15,987 nucleotides of DNA from Eubacteriales Family XIII. Incertae Sedis bacterium (GTDB taxonomy: Bacteria > Bacillota > Clostridia > Peptostreptococcales > Anaerovoracaceae), in the NCBI GenBank assembly GCA_031287295.1, contig JAITTH010000171.1, positions 1-15,987 on the forward strand. Reading direction: 5' to 3'. The position numbers and the translations under genes are program-made. The notes below the pieces were generated by a model. That model was not told where the DNA came from and did no database searches. It saw nothing but the letters and a program-made list of their open reading frames with translations. Of this stretch, positions 7,652 through 13,773 are shown piece by piece. Within the stretch, counting starts at the first letter, position 1; each line of letters starts with the position of its first letter.

Positions 7652-8548
7652 CTATTTTGTGTCTAAGAATCGCCTCATCGAAATGATGCTTCCCACGGCG
7701 CCGATGCTGATACCAAGAGAAATAAAGACGATTGCCAGATTGGTAATCAGGAAGTTCTCCCGCACAAATCCCATCTGTAAAACCATCATAAAGTCGAGAC
7801 CAAAGCTCTGAACAACATAATGATACAGCGAGGATACAATTACGCCGGATATGGCTGCCGCAATGAGTCCGAGGGTAATGCCCTCCATGAGGAACGGTCC
7901 GCGGATGTACCAGTTTGTCGCGCCAATGTATTTCATGATGGTAATTTCTCGTTCACGTGCAAGTACCGTAAGTTTAATCGTGTTGGAAACGACAATGACA
8001 GAGACCACCAAAAGGAAGGCGATGAGCACCAAAGCAACGACCTGGATGCCATTCGTGACAGAGATGAGCTTATCTACCGTATCTTGTGAATAGGCAACAC
8101 GTTCAACGCCCTTCATTGCTCTTGCAACCGCGACAACATCCTCGGCATCTTCGACGTTATGCAACTTAACGATGATTGCGTTGGGCAACGGGTTTACGGT
8201 AAGTCTGTCAAGTAAATCGGCGTTATCGCCCCATTTGACTTTCCAGTTTTCGAGTGCGGTCTCCCTTGCCTGGTAGGTGACATTTTCGATTGCATCCATC
8301 GCTTCAAACTGCTGCATCAGCTCGGATGCCTCGTCGCGGGTCGTCGTATCCAACAGATTCACTTGAACCTGATCGAACGTGGATTTAATGCCCTGTGACA
8401 TGTTATTGACATTGACCAAAAGGATGAAAAACAGACCCAAGATCAGTAGAATCGCCGTAATCGAAAACAACGACGCAAAAACCATGGTCTTATTTCTTCC
8501 GATTTGTCGAATTGCCTGAACGATGGACTGAATTAACTTGTTATTCAT
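7652..8548 (-). CDS. ftsX: cell division ABC transporter permease FtsX
   Basis: Membrane half of FtsEX, which transmits ATP hydrolysis by FtsE to a peptidoglycan hydrolase outside the cell. The 298-residue product has the standard FtsX layout. There is a cytoplasmic N-terminus, TM1 at about 23-46, an extracellular domain at 47-165, then TM2 (168-190), TM3 (218-244) and TM4 (267-289). The signature stretch between TM2 and TM3, ARERE-ITIMKYIGATNWYIR (197-216), is present. The ATG overlaps the last 8 nt of ftsE and has GAGGG just upstream, so the two are translationally coupled. The M23 hydrolase follows after 155 bp. Confidence 0.96.
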   Translation of the reverse strand: MNNKLIQSIVQAIRQIGRNKTMVFASLFSITAILLILGLFFILLVNVNNMSQGIKSTFDQVQVNLLDTTTRDEASELMQQFEAMDAIENVTYQARETALENWKVKWGDNADLLDRLTVNPLPNAIIVKLHNVEDAEDVVAVARAMKGVERVAYSQDTVDKLISVTNGIQVVALVLIAFLLVVSVIVVSNTIKLTVLAREREITIMKYIGATNWYIRGPFLMEGITLGLIAAAISGVIVSSLYHYVVQSFGLDFMMVLQMGFVRENFLITNLAIVFISLGISIGAVGSIISMRRFLDTK

Positions 8549-9368
8549 CTTTCCCTCTATTGCTTACGTGTGCCATTCGACGCTCTTCATCGAAATTTCG
8601 CAGACTGAACAATGCGTGATCGGAATAATCGCCGTCCGGATCGTCGTCTTCTTCCGGGTTGTACTGTCCGCCCACCTCGTCTCTGACAATTTTGCCATTC
8701 CGAATGGCGATAACACGCTTGCCCATCGCATTTACGATATCCGCCGAGTGTGTGACCATAAGAATGGTCGTTCCTCTACGATTGATTTGTTCAAGCAGGC
8801 GCATGATTTCCCATCCGGTTTCCGGGTCGAGATTTCCCGTCGGCTCGTCCGCGATCAGGACGCGAGGATTGTTCACGATTGCCCGCGCAATTGCGAGACG
8901 CTGCTGCTCTCCAATGGATAGTTCCGATGGGTATTTCCCACCTTCTCCTTGCAATCCGACCAGTTCAAGCATGGCAGGAACCTGACGGCGAATGGACCTA
9001 CGTGGCATCTGTACAATTTCCATCGCAAACGCAACGTTTTCAAAAACCGTCTTTCGCGGTAGCAGGCTAAAGTCTTGAAAAACAATGCCCATGCTCCGAC
9101 GATGATGCGGGATTTCATTTTTTTGCAGTTGAGTAACATCGTAATCGATGTAATAGATATGTCCTTTATCCACATCAAGCATTTTGAGCAATACCTTAAT
9201 GAAGGTGGATTTCCCCGCGCCACTTGGACCGACAAGGAAGACAAACTCTCCCTCGCGGATCTTTACACTGACGTCTTCGACACCTATGTTTTCTCCGTAC
9301 ATCTTCGTTACATTTTTGTATTCGATGATGAGTTTTTTCTTTTCTGTGTTCTTGACTTCTTCTGTCAT
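8541..9368 (-). CDS. ftsE: cell division ATP-binding protein FtsE, with C-terminal extension
   Basis: Cytoplasmic ATPase of FtsEX. Walker A is GPSGAGKST (47-55), the Q-loop is FQD (97-99), Walker B with D-loop is VLIADEPTGNLD (170-181), and the switch His is H207. The ABC signature reads LSIGEQQR (150-157) instead of the usual LSGGEQQR: the first signature Gly is Ile, encoded ATT. At 275 residues it is about 45 longer than typical FtsE (around 230). About 12 extra residues are at the N-terminus, and roughly 38 are at the C-terminus after VGGQ, starting with NPEEDDDPDGDYSD. AGGA 10 nt upstream supports the ATG at 9368. A TATAAT -10 and a WalR-like repeat precede it. It is the first gene of ftsE-ftsX-hydrolase-recJ. 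Confidence 0.96.
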   Translation of the reverse strand: MTEEVKNTEKKKLIIEYKNVTKMYGENIGVEDVSVKIREGEFVFLVGPSGAGKSTFIKVLLKMLDVDKGHIYYIDYDVTQLQKNEIPHHRRSMGIVFQDFSLLPRKTVFENVAFAMEIVQMPRRSIRRQVPAMLELVGLQGEGGKYPSELSIGEQQRLAIARAIVNNPRVLIADEPTGNLDPETGWEIMRLLEQINRRGTTILMVTHSADIVNAMGKRVIAIRNGKIVRDEVGGQYNPEEDDDPDGDYSDHALFSLRNFDEERRMAHVSNRGKDE

Positions 9369-9428
9369 TCGTTTCGGATTCCTTTGCTCATGAAAGAGCT
9401 TTTCTATCGCCGATTCTTTTCATCTAAT

Positions 9429-9434
9429 ATTATA
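9429..9434 (-). promoter_or_regulatory. -10 element of the ftsE promoter
   Basis: A perfect TATAAT on the minus strand, 60 bp upstream of the ftsE ATG. The -35 position 17 bp further up (GCCCGA) does not match consensus, which suggests help from an activator. The WalR-like repeat abuts that position. Confidence 0.55.
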
Positions 9435-9457
9435 AGGGAACCTGTTTGAAATCGGGC

Positions 9458-9474
9458 ATTAAAAAACCGTTACA
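9458..9474 (-). promoter_or_regulatory. WalR-like direct repeat upstream of ftsE
   Basis: On the minus strand TGTAAC-GGTTT-TTTAAT. Against TGT(A/T)A(A/T/C)-N5-TGT(A/T)A(A/T/C) the first half is perfect and the second has one mismatch (T for G). It ends just upstream of where the -35 should be, centred about 44 bp before the expected transcription start, a usual activator position. Confidence 0.4.
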
Positions 9475-9488
9475 ATTGCCTCGCATCT

Positions 9489-10208
9489 TTATTTCAATTC
9501 AATAGGGTCTCCTAGGAATTTCGGCTTTTTCCCGATGGTTGCCCAACAAAAATCTTTTGTGCGCGCAAATATTTCCCGCACGCTTCGCTTCCACTGACCA
9601 TTCTTCGTCGGCGGAACAATGACTCCATAAACATCCATGCCAAGCCTCCGTCCATCATATACGGCCCGATACAGATGATATTCCTGCGTGACGACCAGTG
9701 CTTTCTTCACACCAAAAATTTCTTTCATGCGATACAAACTTTCATAGGTGGAAAACCCCGCATGGTCAAGGAAAATATCGTCCGGATCCACATTGTATTC
9801 CGCTCCATGTTCGAGAATATAGTTTTGCATGCTCAGCACTTCATTGTACTCAACCGTGCCATTATCTCCCGAAAGAAGAAAGATTTTCGACCCGCCCCTC
9901 TGATAGACTTCCAGTGCCGTATCGAGACGGTCGGCAAGCATTTGGCTGGGTTCGCCATCCTGCACAGATGCGCCGAGCACAAGAATACACTCCGGCGGTT
10001 CTTCCTCTTCCCCTAGCTTTGCTGCTTCGTCCACCGAAAGAATGTAATTGGTCGAATTGGGTAGTTTACCCTGCGTATCGAATATGATATAGAAATTGAT
10101 CGCCGCAATGAAAACAACGGCGAGCGCAATCAGGATGATACCTATTTTCACGAGTTTCTTAAAAATCAGCACGGGGAAAATTTTATCATAAGACAGCAAG
10201 TCGCGCAC
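9489..10208 (-). CDS. SanA/YdcF-like (DUF218) membrane-anchored protein
   Basis: A 239-residue protein with one N-terminal transmembrane anchor (about 19-43) and a DUF218 domain (about 73-225), probably facing outward. Family marks are ILVLGA (75-80), LLSGDNG followed by EYNEV (111-124), AGFSTYESLYRM (150-161) and VTQEYHLYRA (173-182). Members include E. coli SanA and YdcF, linked loosely to envelope integrity; the biochemical role is not established. The start is uncertain. GTG at 10208 is the most upstream in-frame start but has no clear ribosome site, and GTGs at codons 13 and 20 also fit. Codon 20 would leave a short charged start directly before the membrane span. It begins only about 40 bp after the terminator of the lipoprotein genes. 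Confidence 0.85.
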   Translation of the reverse strand: MRDLLSYDKIFPVLIFKKLVKIGIILIALAVVFIAAINFYIIFDTQGKLPNSTNYILSVDEAAKLGEEEEPPECILVLGASVQDGEPSQMLADRLDTALEVYQRGGSKIFLLSGDNGTVEYNEVLSMQNYILEHGAEYNVDPDDIFLDHAGFSTYESLYRMKEIFGVKKALVVTQEYHLYRAVYDGRRLGMDVYGVIVPPTKNGQWKRSVREIFARTKDFCWATIGKKPKFLGDPIELK

Positions 10209-10225
10209 GTAGATTTTGCGAATTT

Positions 10226-10242
10226 CTTGTGATGGCTTGTGA
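10226..10242. repeat. short direct repeat in the leader of the SanA/YdcF-like gene
   Basis: CTTGTGA occurs at 10226-10232 and 10236-10242 (plus strand), a 10-bp period with a 3-bp gap. It lies between the intrinsic terminator and the GTG at 10208. It could be a protein-binding site or chance. Confidence 0.35.
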
Positions 10243-10247
10243 CGGAT

Positions 10248-10278
10248 AGAAAACGCTACGGGTTTTGCCCGCAGCGTT
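10248..10278 (-). terminator. intrinsic terminator of the lipoprotein operon
   Basis: On the minus strand AACGCTGCGGG (10278-10268) pairs with CCCGTAGCGTT (10262-10252) across the loop CAAAA, giving 11 bp with one G-U. The final stem TT runs on into TTC, so the T-tract is TTTTC. It lies 31 bp past the stop of the second lipoprotein gene. The plus-strand sense also ends in a T-rich stretch (CCTTTT), so some bidirectional action is possible. Confidence 0.85.
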
Positions 10279-10308
10279 CCTTTTATGGTTGAAAAACTTC
10301 GTTGGCGA

Positions 10309-10869
10309 CTAGCCCAAGTCCACGGTATTCAAAATGTCTTGGAAGTTCGGCTTCACGCTGTTGTATTTCGACTGAAGCGACCACGAGAGACCCTGGTAGA
10401 ACTTCGAATCACTCTGGAATACGGTAAGCAGATAGGCAACCTTTATGTTTTCAACTTCGCCTTTGATTTCCACTTGCAGTGCCGGTATATCCGCATCTCC
10501 GATCTGGATTTCTTCCCAATCGCCCATGTTCGAAGAGTCTATCACTTCGAGCATGGCATTCGCAATAACCTCTGCATATCCGTCCAAGGTGAAGTCATCG
10601 GAAAAATCATCTCTCGGTTCTTCGATTAAAATGAAATATTCTTCGGTTGACGGCTTTGCCTGCTCAATGCTGGCGACATCGTTTAGCTCCTCTTCAGACC
10701 AACCGGTCGGAAATTCGAACGAAATATTGGATTCGGTGCTGGTTACTTTATTGGTTGCCGGTTCCTTTGTCGTCGTCGTCGGAGACTTTTCTCCGCAAGC
10801 GGCAAGAGACATAGACATTGCAAGGATTAGCACGAGAATCCATGCCACAAATATTTTACTTTTCTTCAT
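10309..10869 (-). CDS. lipoprotein of unknown function
   Basis: A 186-residue predicted lipoprotein. The signal peptide is MKKSK plus a hydrophobic core, with lipobox LAAC and lipidated Cys at 25. A Thr/Pro-rich linker (TTTTKEPATNKVTSTES) follows. The mature domain (about 48-186) is acidic and appears alpha/beta, with ISFEFPTGWSEEEL near its start. This pattern, a short strand then a P-x-GW motif, recalls small extracytoplasmic domains of the PsbP/DUF1795 sort, but I cannot assign it firmly. GGGAG 8 nt before the ATG supports the start. It follows the first lipoprotein gene by 28 bp in the same operon and is closed by a strong terminator. Likely anchored to the outer face of the membrane; no enzymatic motif is visible. 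Confidence 0.85.
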   Translation of the reverse strand: MKKSKIFVAWILVLILAMSMSLAACGEKSPTTTTKEPATNKVTSTESNISFEFPTGWSEEELNDVASIEQAKPSTEEYFILIEEPRDDFSDDFTLDGYAEVIANAMLEVIDSSNMGDWEEIQIGDADIPALQVEIKGEVENIKVAYLLTVFQSDSKFYQGLSWSLQSKYNSVKPNFQDILNTVDLG

Positions 10870-10897
10870 TGCTTTTCTCCCTTAAGCTTTCGTATCG

Positions 10898-11689
10898 TTA
10901 TACCGCCGATTCCTGATAGGTATCCAAATCTGCCGGGAAGTCAATGGTCACGCCACCTGTTTTGATGTTTTTTACATTCATGACCATATTCATCATAACC
11001 GTCTGTTCCAAAATGACCATTTCGTATGCCATTTCCATCGACTGAGAAACGACGTTGCCATCTTTGTCTAAGACCATAACAACTTCCGCATCGCCAAACG
11101 TCATATCGTCTTCTGAAACGCCCTCAAGACCTGCGGAGGAACCCATACTCTTGATAACCATATCTTTTAATCCCGCACCGTCAATCGTAAATCTGTATTC
11201 CGTACCGGCAGCCACCTTTTTGTCCGAAGAAGATTTAATGAACGATTTGTCAAAGATTGTCAGTGAGGTACTTTGCTGCGAGGACATTTCGGCAGCATCC
11301 ACCGCCTGTTTTACCTTTTGATCCTCTACCTCTGTGTATAAATAACCATCGCGATAGTACATGGTTAAGGCCATATTAATACCAAGCATACTCGTTTCCT
11401 GCTTGGCGTAAAACTGAATGTCGTCGTCGCCATTGTTCAGAACTTTTACAGGACCTTCCATATGAATTTCTTGCTCTGAACCGCTGATCGTCATCTTCAT
11501 GTCGATATTCATATCGAATGACATAGCATCGGCATCATTAACCTTTTCTGTTGCTGCCATGGCGATATCGTAAGTGTCTTTTGTTTCTCCGCCGGTCTTC
11601 GCACCACATGCGCCAAGCACCATCGTAAGGACAAGGATACACGCCAGGATCAAACCCCATCTCCTATTTCTCATACTGCTCCAACTCAT
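10898..11689 (-). CDS. lipoprotein, possibly LolA/LppX-like fold
   Basis: A predicted lipoprotein of 263 residues. I start it at the ATG at 11689 because a strong GGAGGAGG sits 8 nt upstream; an in-frame ATG at 11707 would place that ribosome site inside the gene. The signal peptide has a basic RNRRW, a hydrophobic core and lipobox LGAC (Cys 28). The mature part is Met-rich and built of alternating strands (SFDMNIDMKMTISGSEQEIH, then YYRDGYLYTEVEDQ). This is the pattern of LolA/LppX-type half-barrel lipoproteins such as the DUF6612-like group, which are thought to bind hydrophobic ligands. That assignment is a guess from pattern. It is the first gene of a two-lipoprotein operon with its own TATAAT promoter. 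Confidence 0.85.
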   Translation of the reverse strand: MSWSSMRNRRWGLILACILVLTMVLGACGAKTGGETKDTYDIAMAATEKVNDADAMSFDMNIDMKMTISGSEQEIHMEGPVKVLNNGDDDIQFYAKQETSMLGINMALTMYYRDGYLYTEVEDQKVKQAVDAAEMSSQQSTSLTIFDKSFIKSSSDKKVAAGTEYRFTIDGAGLKDMVIKSMGSSAGLEGVSEDDMTFGDAEVVMVLDKDGNVVSQSMEMAYEMVILEQTVMMNMVMNVKNIKTGGVTIDFPADLDTYQESAV

Positions 11690-11745
11690 ATTGCTTTCCT
11701 CCTCCATAATGTTTGATTGCTACACATGTCTTGTATTACCTCGAA

Positions 11746-11775
11746 ATTATATCATTTGAAACTCCTGAATTACAA
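11746..11775 (-). promoter_or_regulatory. promoter of the lipoprotein operon
   Basis: On the minus strand TTGTAA (11770-11775) is followed after 18 bp by a perfect TATAAT (11746-11751), 57 bp upstream of the chosen ATG. This makes the lipoprotein genes independent of the ABC transporter genes upstream. Confidence 0.65.
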
Positions 11776-11800
11776 CAAAACAAAAGAAATATAGAGCAGC

Positions 11801-11818
11801 AATTACCCCAATTACCCC
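11801..11818. repeat. tandem 9-bp repeat
   Basis: AATTACCCC occurs twice in tandem (11801-11809 and 11810-11818), followed by AATTT. It lies between the ABC permease stop and the lipoprotein promoter. Function unknown; it may be a binding site or a slippage product. Confidence 0.4.
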
Positions 11819-11891
11819 AATTTCGCGGATAACAAGATCTTCGGACAAAATAACAGCGAGGATACGTGCCGAGGATTTAATCAGTGCTTCC

Positions 11892-13037
11892 CTATATATT
11901 TCTACGTTTTTCTAACAACCGAATGTTCAAAGAAACGAACAGTGTGGAAAATATAAGCAAAACCAGCAGATCGAGGAGACACGCGCTGAGACCATCCCCA
12001 CGCAGCAAAACCTTATTCAGCGCATCTGCCGTGTAGGTAAGCGGAAATAACCGCCCGAACAACTCCCATCCAAAGGAGAGATTGAAGAGTCCGGAAAAAA
12101 AGAGCTGTGGGACAATGACAATCGGGATGAATTGTATCATTTGAAACTCGCTGTTTGCTGCGGTAGAAAGAAGCATGCCGAGTGTCAGTGGGCAGACCGT
12201 ACTGACGATCATGATGATCACGATGTCGATGATGGAACCGTTCATGGTGATGCCGAGAACCTTGATCACGTACAGACTGATGATGATGGATTGCAGAATG
12301 GTCACCACGCCAAAGCCGCAAATATAGCCAAACACGATCTCTTGCCGACGAATGGGCGTGGACAGCAGTTTTTCGAGCGTTCCACTTCTCCGTTCTTTGA
12401 GGAAGGTCATTCCCGCCAAGAGAAATACGATAAAAAACGACACAAATCCAATAAGGGTTGCGCCCCAAACATCGAACGTTTCTATATCTCGAATATCATC
12501 CAAATACGAGACCTGCACGGAGAGATAGGGGCTCAAATCGACCTGTAAGGCATCTGCATTCGGATCGGGGGTGACCGCCTCGTCCGCAAACGGTTCTTCT
12601 GATTGTTTTTGAAGTGCCTGCAGCACCATCGAATCGGATGCCGTCTTTAACAGTTTTTCGATGGACACGGAACGACTTCCTTTTGTTCCATCGAGCATAA
12701 TGTCAAATCTTACGCCGACGTTCGGATCGGTGAATGTGCCGTCTGCAAATCCGGTCACTTTTACAATGGCAATGACGTCTTCTTTATCCAACGCGACTTG
12801 GGCATTTTCCCAGGTGCCGTACCGCTTGATTTCGATGTTTTCATCCTTTTCCAGCATCTGCGTGAGGACCTTCGGCGCATCGACAACGCCTATTTTTACA
12901 GTGTCATCTGTTCCTTTTAAGACGAGCCATATTAATGTGATGAGAATGAGTGGCAAGACAAACATGATCGCGAGTGTGCGCCAATCGTGTAGGAGCTGGA
13001 GGAAGATTCGCATAGAAAGCGCACGAATTTTGTTCAT
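11892..13037 (-). CDS. ABC-2 type exporter permease
   Basis: A 381-residue integral membrane subunit of an ABC-2 exporter, paired with the ATPase gene that overlaps it. The first membrane span is at about 22-41. A large extracytoplasmic domain follows (about 42-185; KIGVVDAPKVLTQMLEKDEN near its start). Five further spans occupy the C-terminal half, the usual DrrB/YbhR-like plan. KERRSGTLEKLLSTP is the conserved cytoplasmic loop of ABC-2 permeases, and PQLFFSGLFNL lies in a late helix. The substrate is unknown: homologues export drugs, lipids or polymers. The ATG overlaps the ATPase stop as ATGA, and GAGG lies 7 nt upstream, so the subunits are translationally coupled. No strong terminator is visible downstream. 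Confidence 0.92.
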   Translation of the reverse strand: MNKIRALSMRIFLQLLHDWRTLAIMFVLPLILITLIWLVLKGTDDTVKIGVVDAPKVLTQMLEKDENIEIKRYGTWENAQVALDKEDVIAIVKVTGFADGTFTDPNVGVRFDIMLDGTKGSRSVSIEKLLKTASDSMVLQALQKQSEEPFADEAVTPDPNADALQVDLSPYLSVQVSYLDDIRDIETFDVWGATLIGFVSFFIVFLLAGMTFLKERRSGTLEKLLSTPIRRQEIVFGYICGFGVVTILQSIIISLYVIKVLGITMNGSIIDIVIIMIVSTVCPLTLGMLLSTAANSEFQMIQFIPIVIVPQLFFSGLFNLSFGWELFGRLFPLTYTADALNKVLLRGDGLSACLLDLLVLLIFSTLFVSLNIRLLEKRRNI

Positions 13038-13765
13038 CTTCGTGCCTCATCTTTCTCGGTACTGAGCCTCAAGAAGACATCTTCGATCGAGAAGCATCCG
13101 TAGTGAGCCTTTAGTTCTTCGGGCGTTCCTTCGCCGATGATTCTGCCTTCGCGCATCATCGCAAGGCGCTGACATTTTTCCGCTTCGTCCATCACGTGCG
13201 TCGTAATGAGAATGGCGGTTCCTGTCTGCGCAATCTTATACAACCCACGCCATATGCTGCGACGCAATACAGGGTCTATGCCAACAGTGGGCTCATCTAA
13301 AATGAGGACTTTCGGTGCGTGAAGAATCGCAGCAGCAAGAGCAAGCCGACGTTTCATGCCGCCTGAATACTTGGAAACGAGTTTTTTCGCTTCCCCGCTC
13401 AGATCGATAAAATTTAAGGATTGTTTGATGCGATTCTCGAGATTTTTCCCGGAAAGACCGTACATGGCACCGAAAAATTCGAGATTTTGCTGTCCGGTAA
13501 GGTCTTCATAGAGGGCATTTTCCTGCGCCATATAGCCAATGCTTTTCATCGCGACAAAGGAAGGCATAATCTCTTCAAGCACAACGACCTCGCCGACAGA
13601 TGCCTTTAAAATGCCAACGATGATCTTCACGGTCGTTGTCTTTCCCGAACCCGATGGTCCCAAAAGTCCATAGATGCCCCCGGGCATAACCGAAAGAGAT
13701 ACCCCTTTTAGAATCTGGGCTTTCCCAAAAGATATATGCACATTTTTCAGCGAAATCGCATCCAT
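13034..13765 (-). CDS. ABC exporter ATP-binding protein
   Basis: A 243-residue ABC ATPase, the cytoplasmic motor for the adjacent ABC-2 permease. Walker A is GPSGSGKT (36-43), the Q-loop Gln is near 81, the signature is YSGGMKRR (133-140), Walker B is VLILDEP (153-159) and the switch His is H190. The sequence is of the CcmA/DrrA exporter type, with LILDEPTVGIDP. All catalytic positions are present. AAGGA 5 nt before the ATG supports the start. It begins 8 bp after the pfkA stop and overlaps the permease by 4 bp, so pfkA-ATPase-permease should be one transcript. Confidence 0.95.
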   Translation of the reverse strand: MDAISLKNVHISFGKAQILKGVSLSVMPGGIYGLLGPSGSGKTTTVKIIVGILKASVGEVVVLEEIMPSFVAMKSIGYMAQENALYEDLTGQQNLEFFGAMYGLSGKNLENRIKQSLNFIDLSGEAKKLVSKYSGGMKRRLALAAAILHAPKVLILDEPTVGIDPVLRRSIWRGLYKIAQTGTAILITTHVMDEAEKCQRLAMMREGRIIGEGTPEELKAHYGCFSIEDVFLRLSTEKDEARR

Positions 13766-13773
13766 GATTCCTT

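Noticed and set aside
11819..11891. Possible terminator after the ABC permease
   Set aside because: Repeats such as ATCCTCG are direct rather than inverted, and no stem with a T-tract could be drawn.
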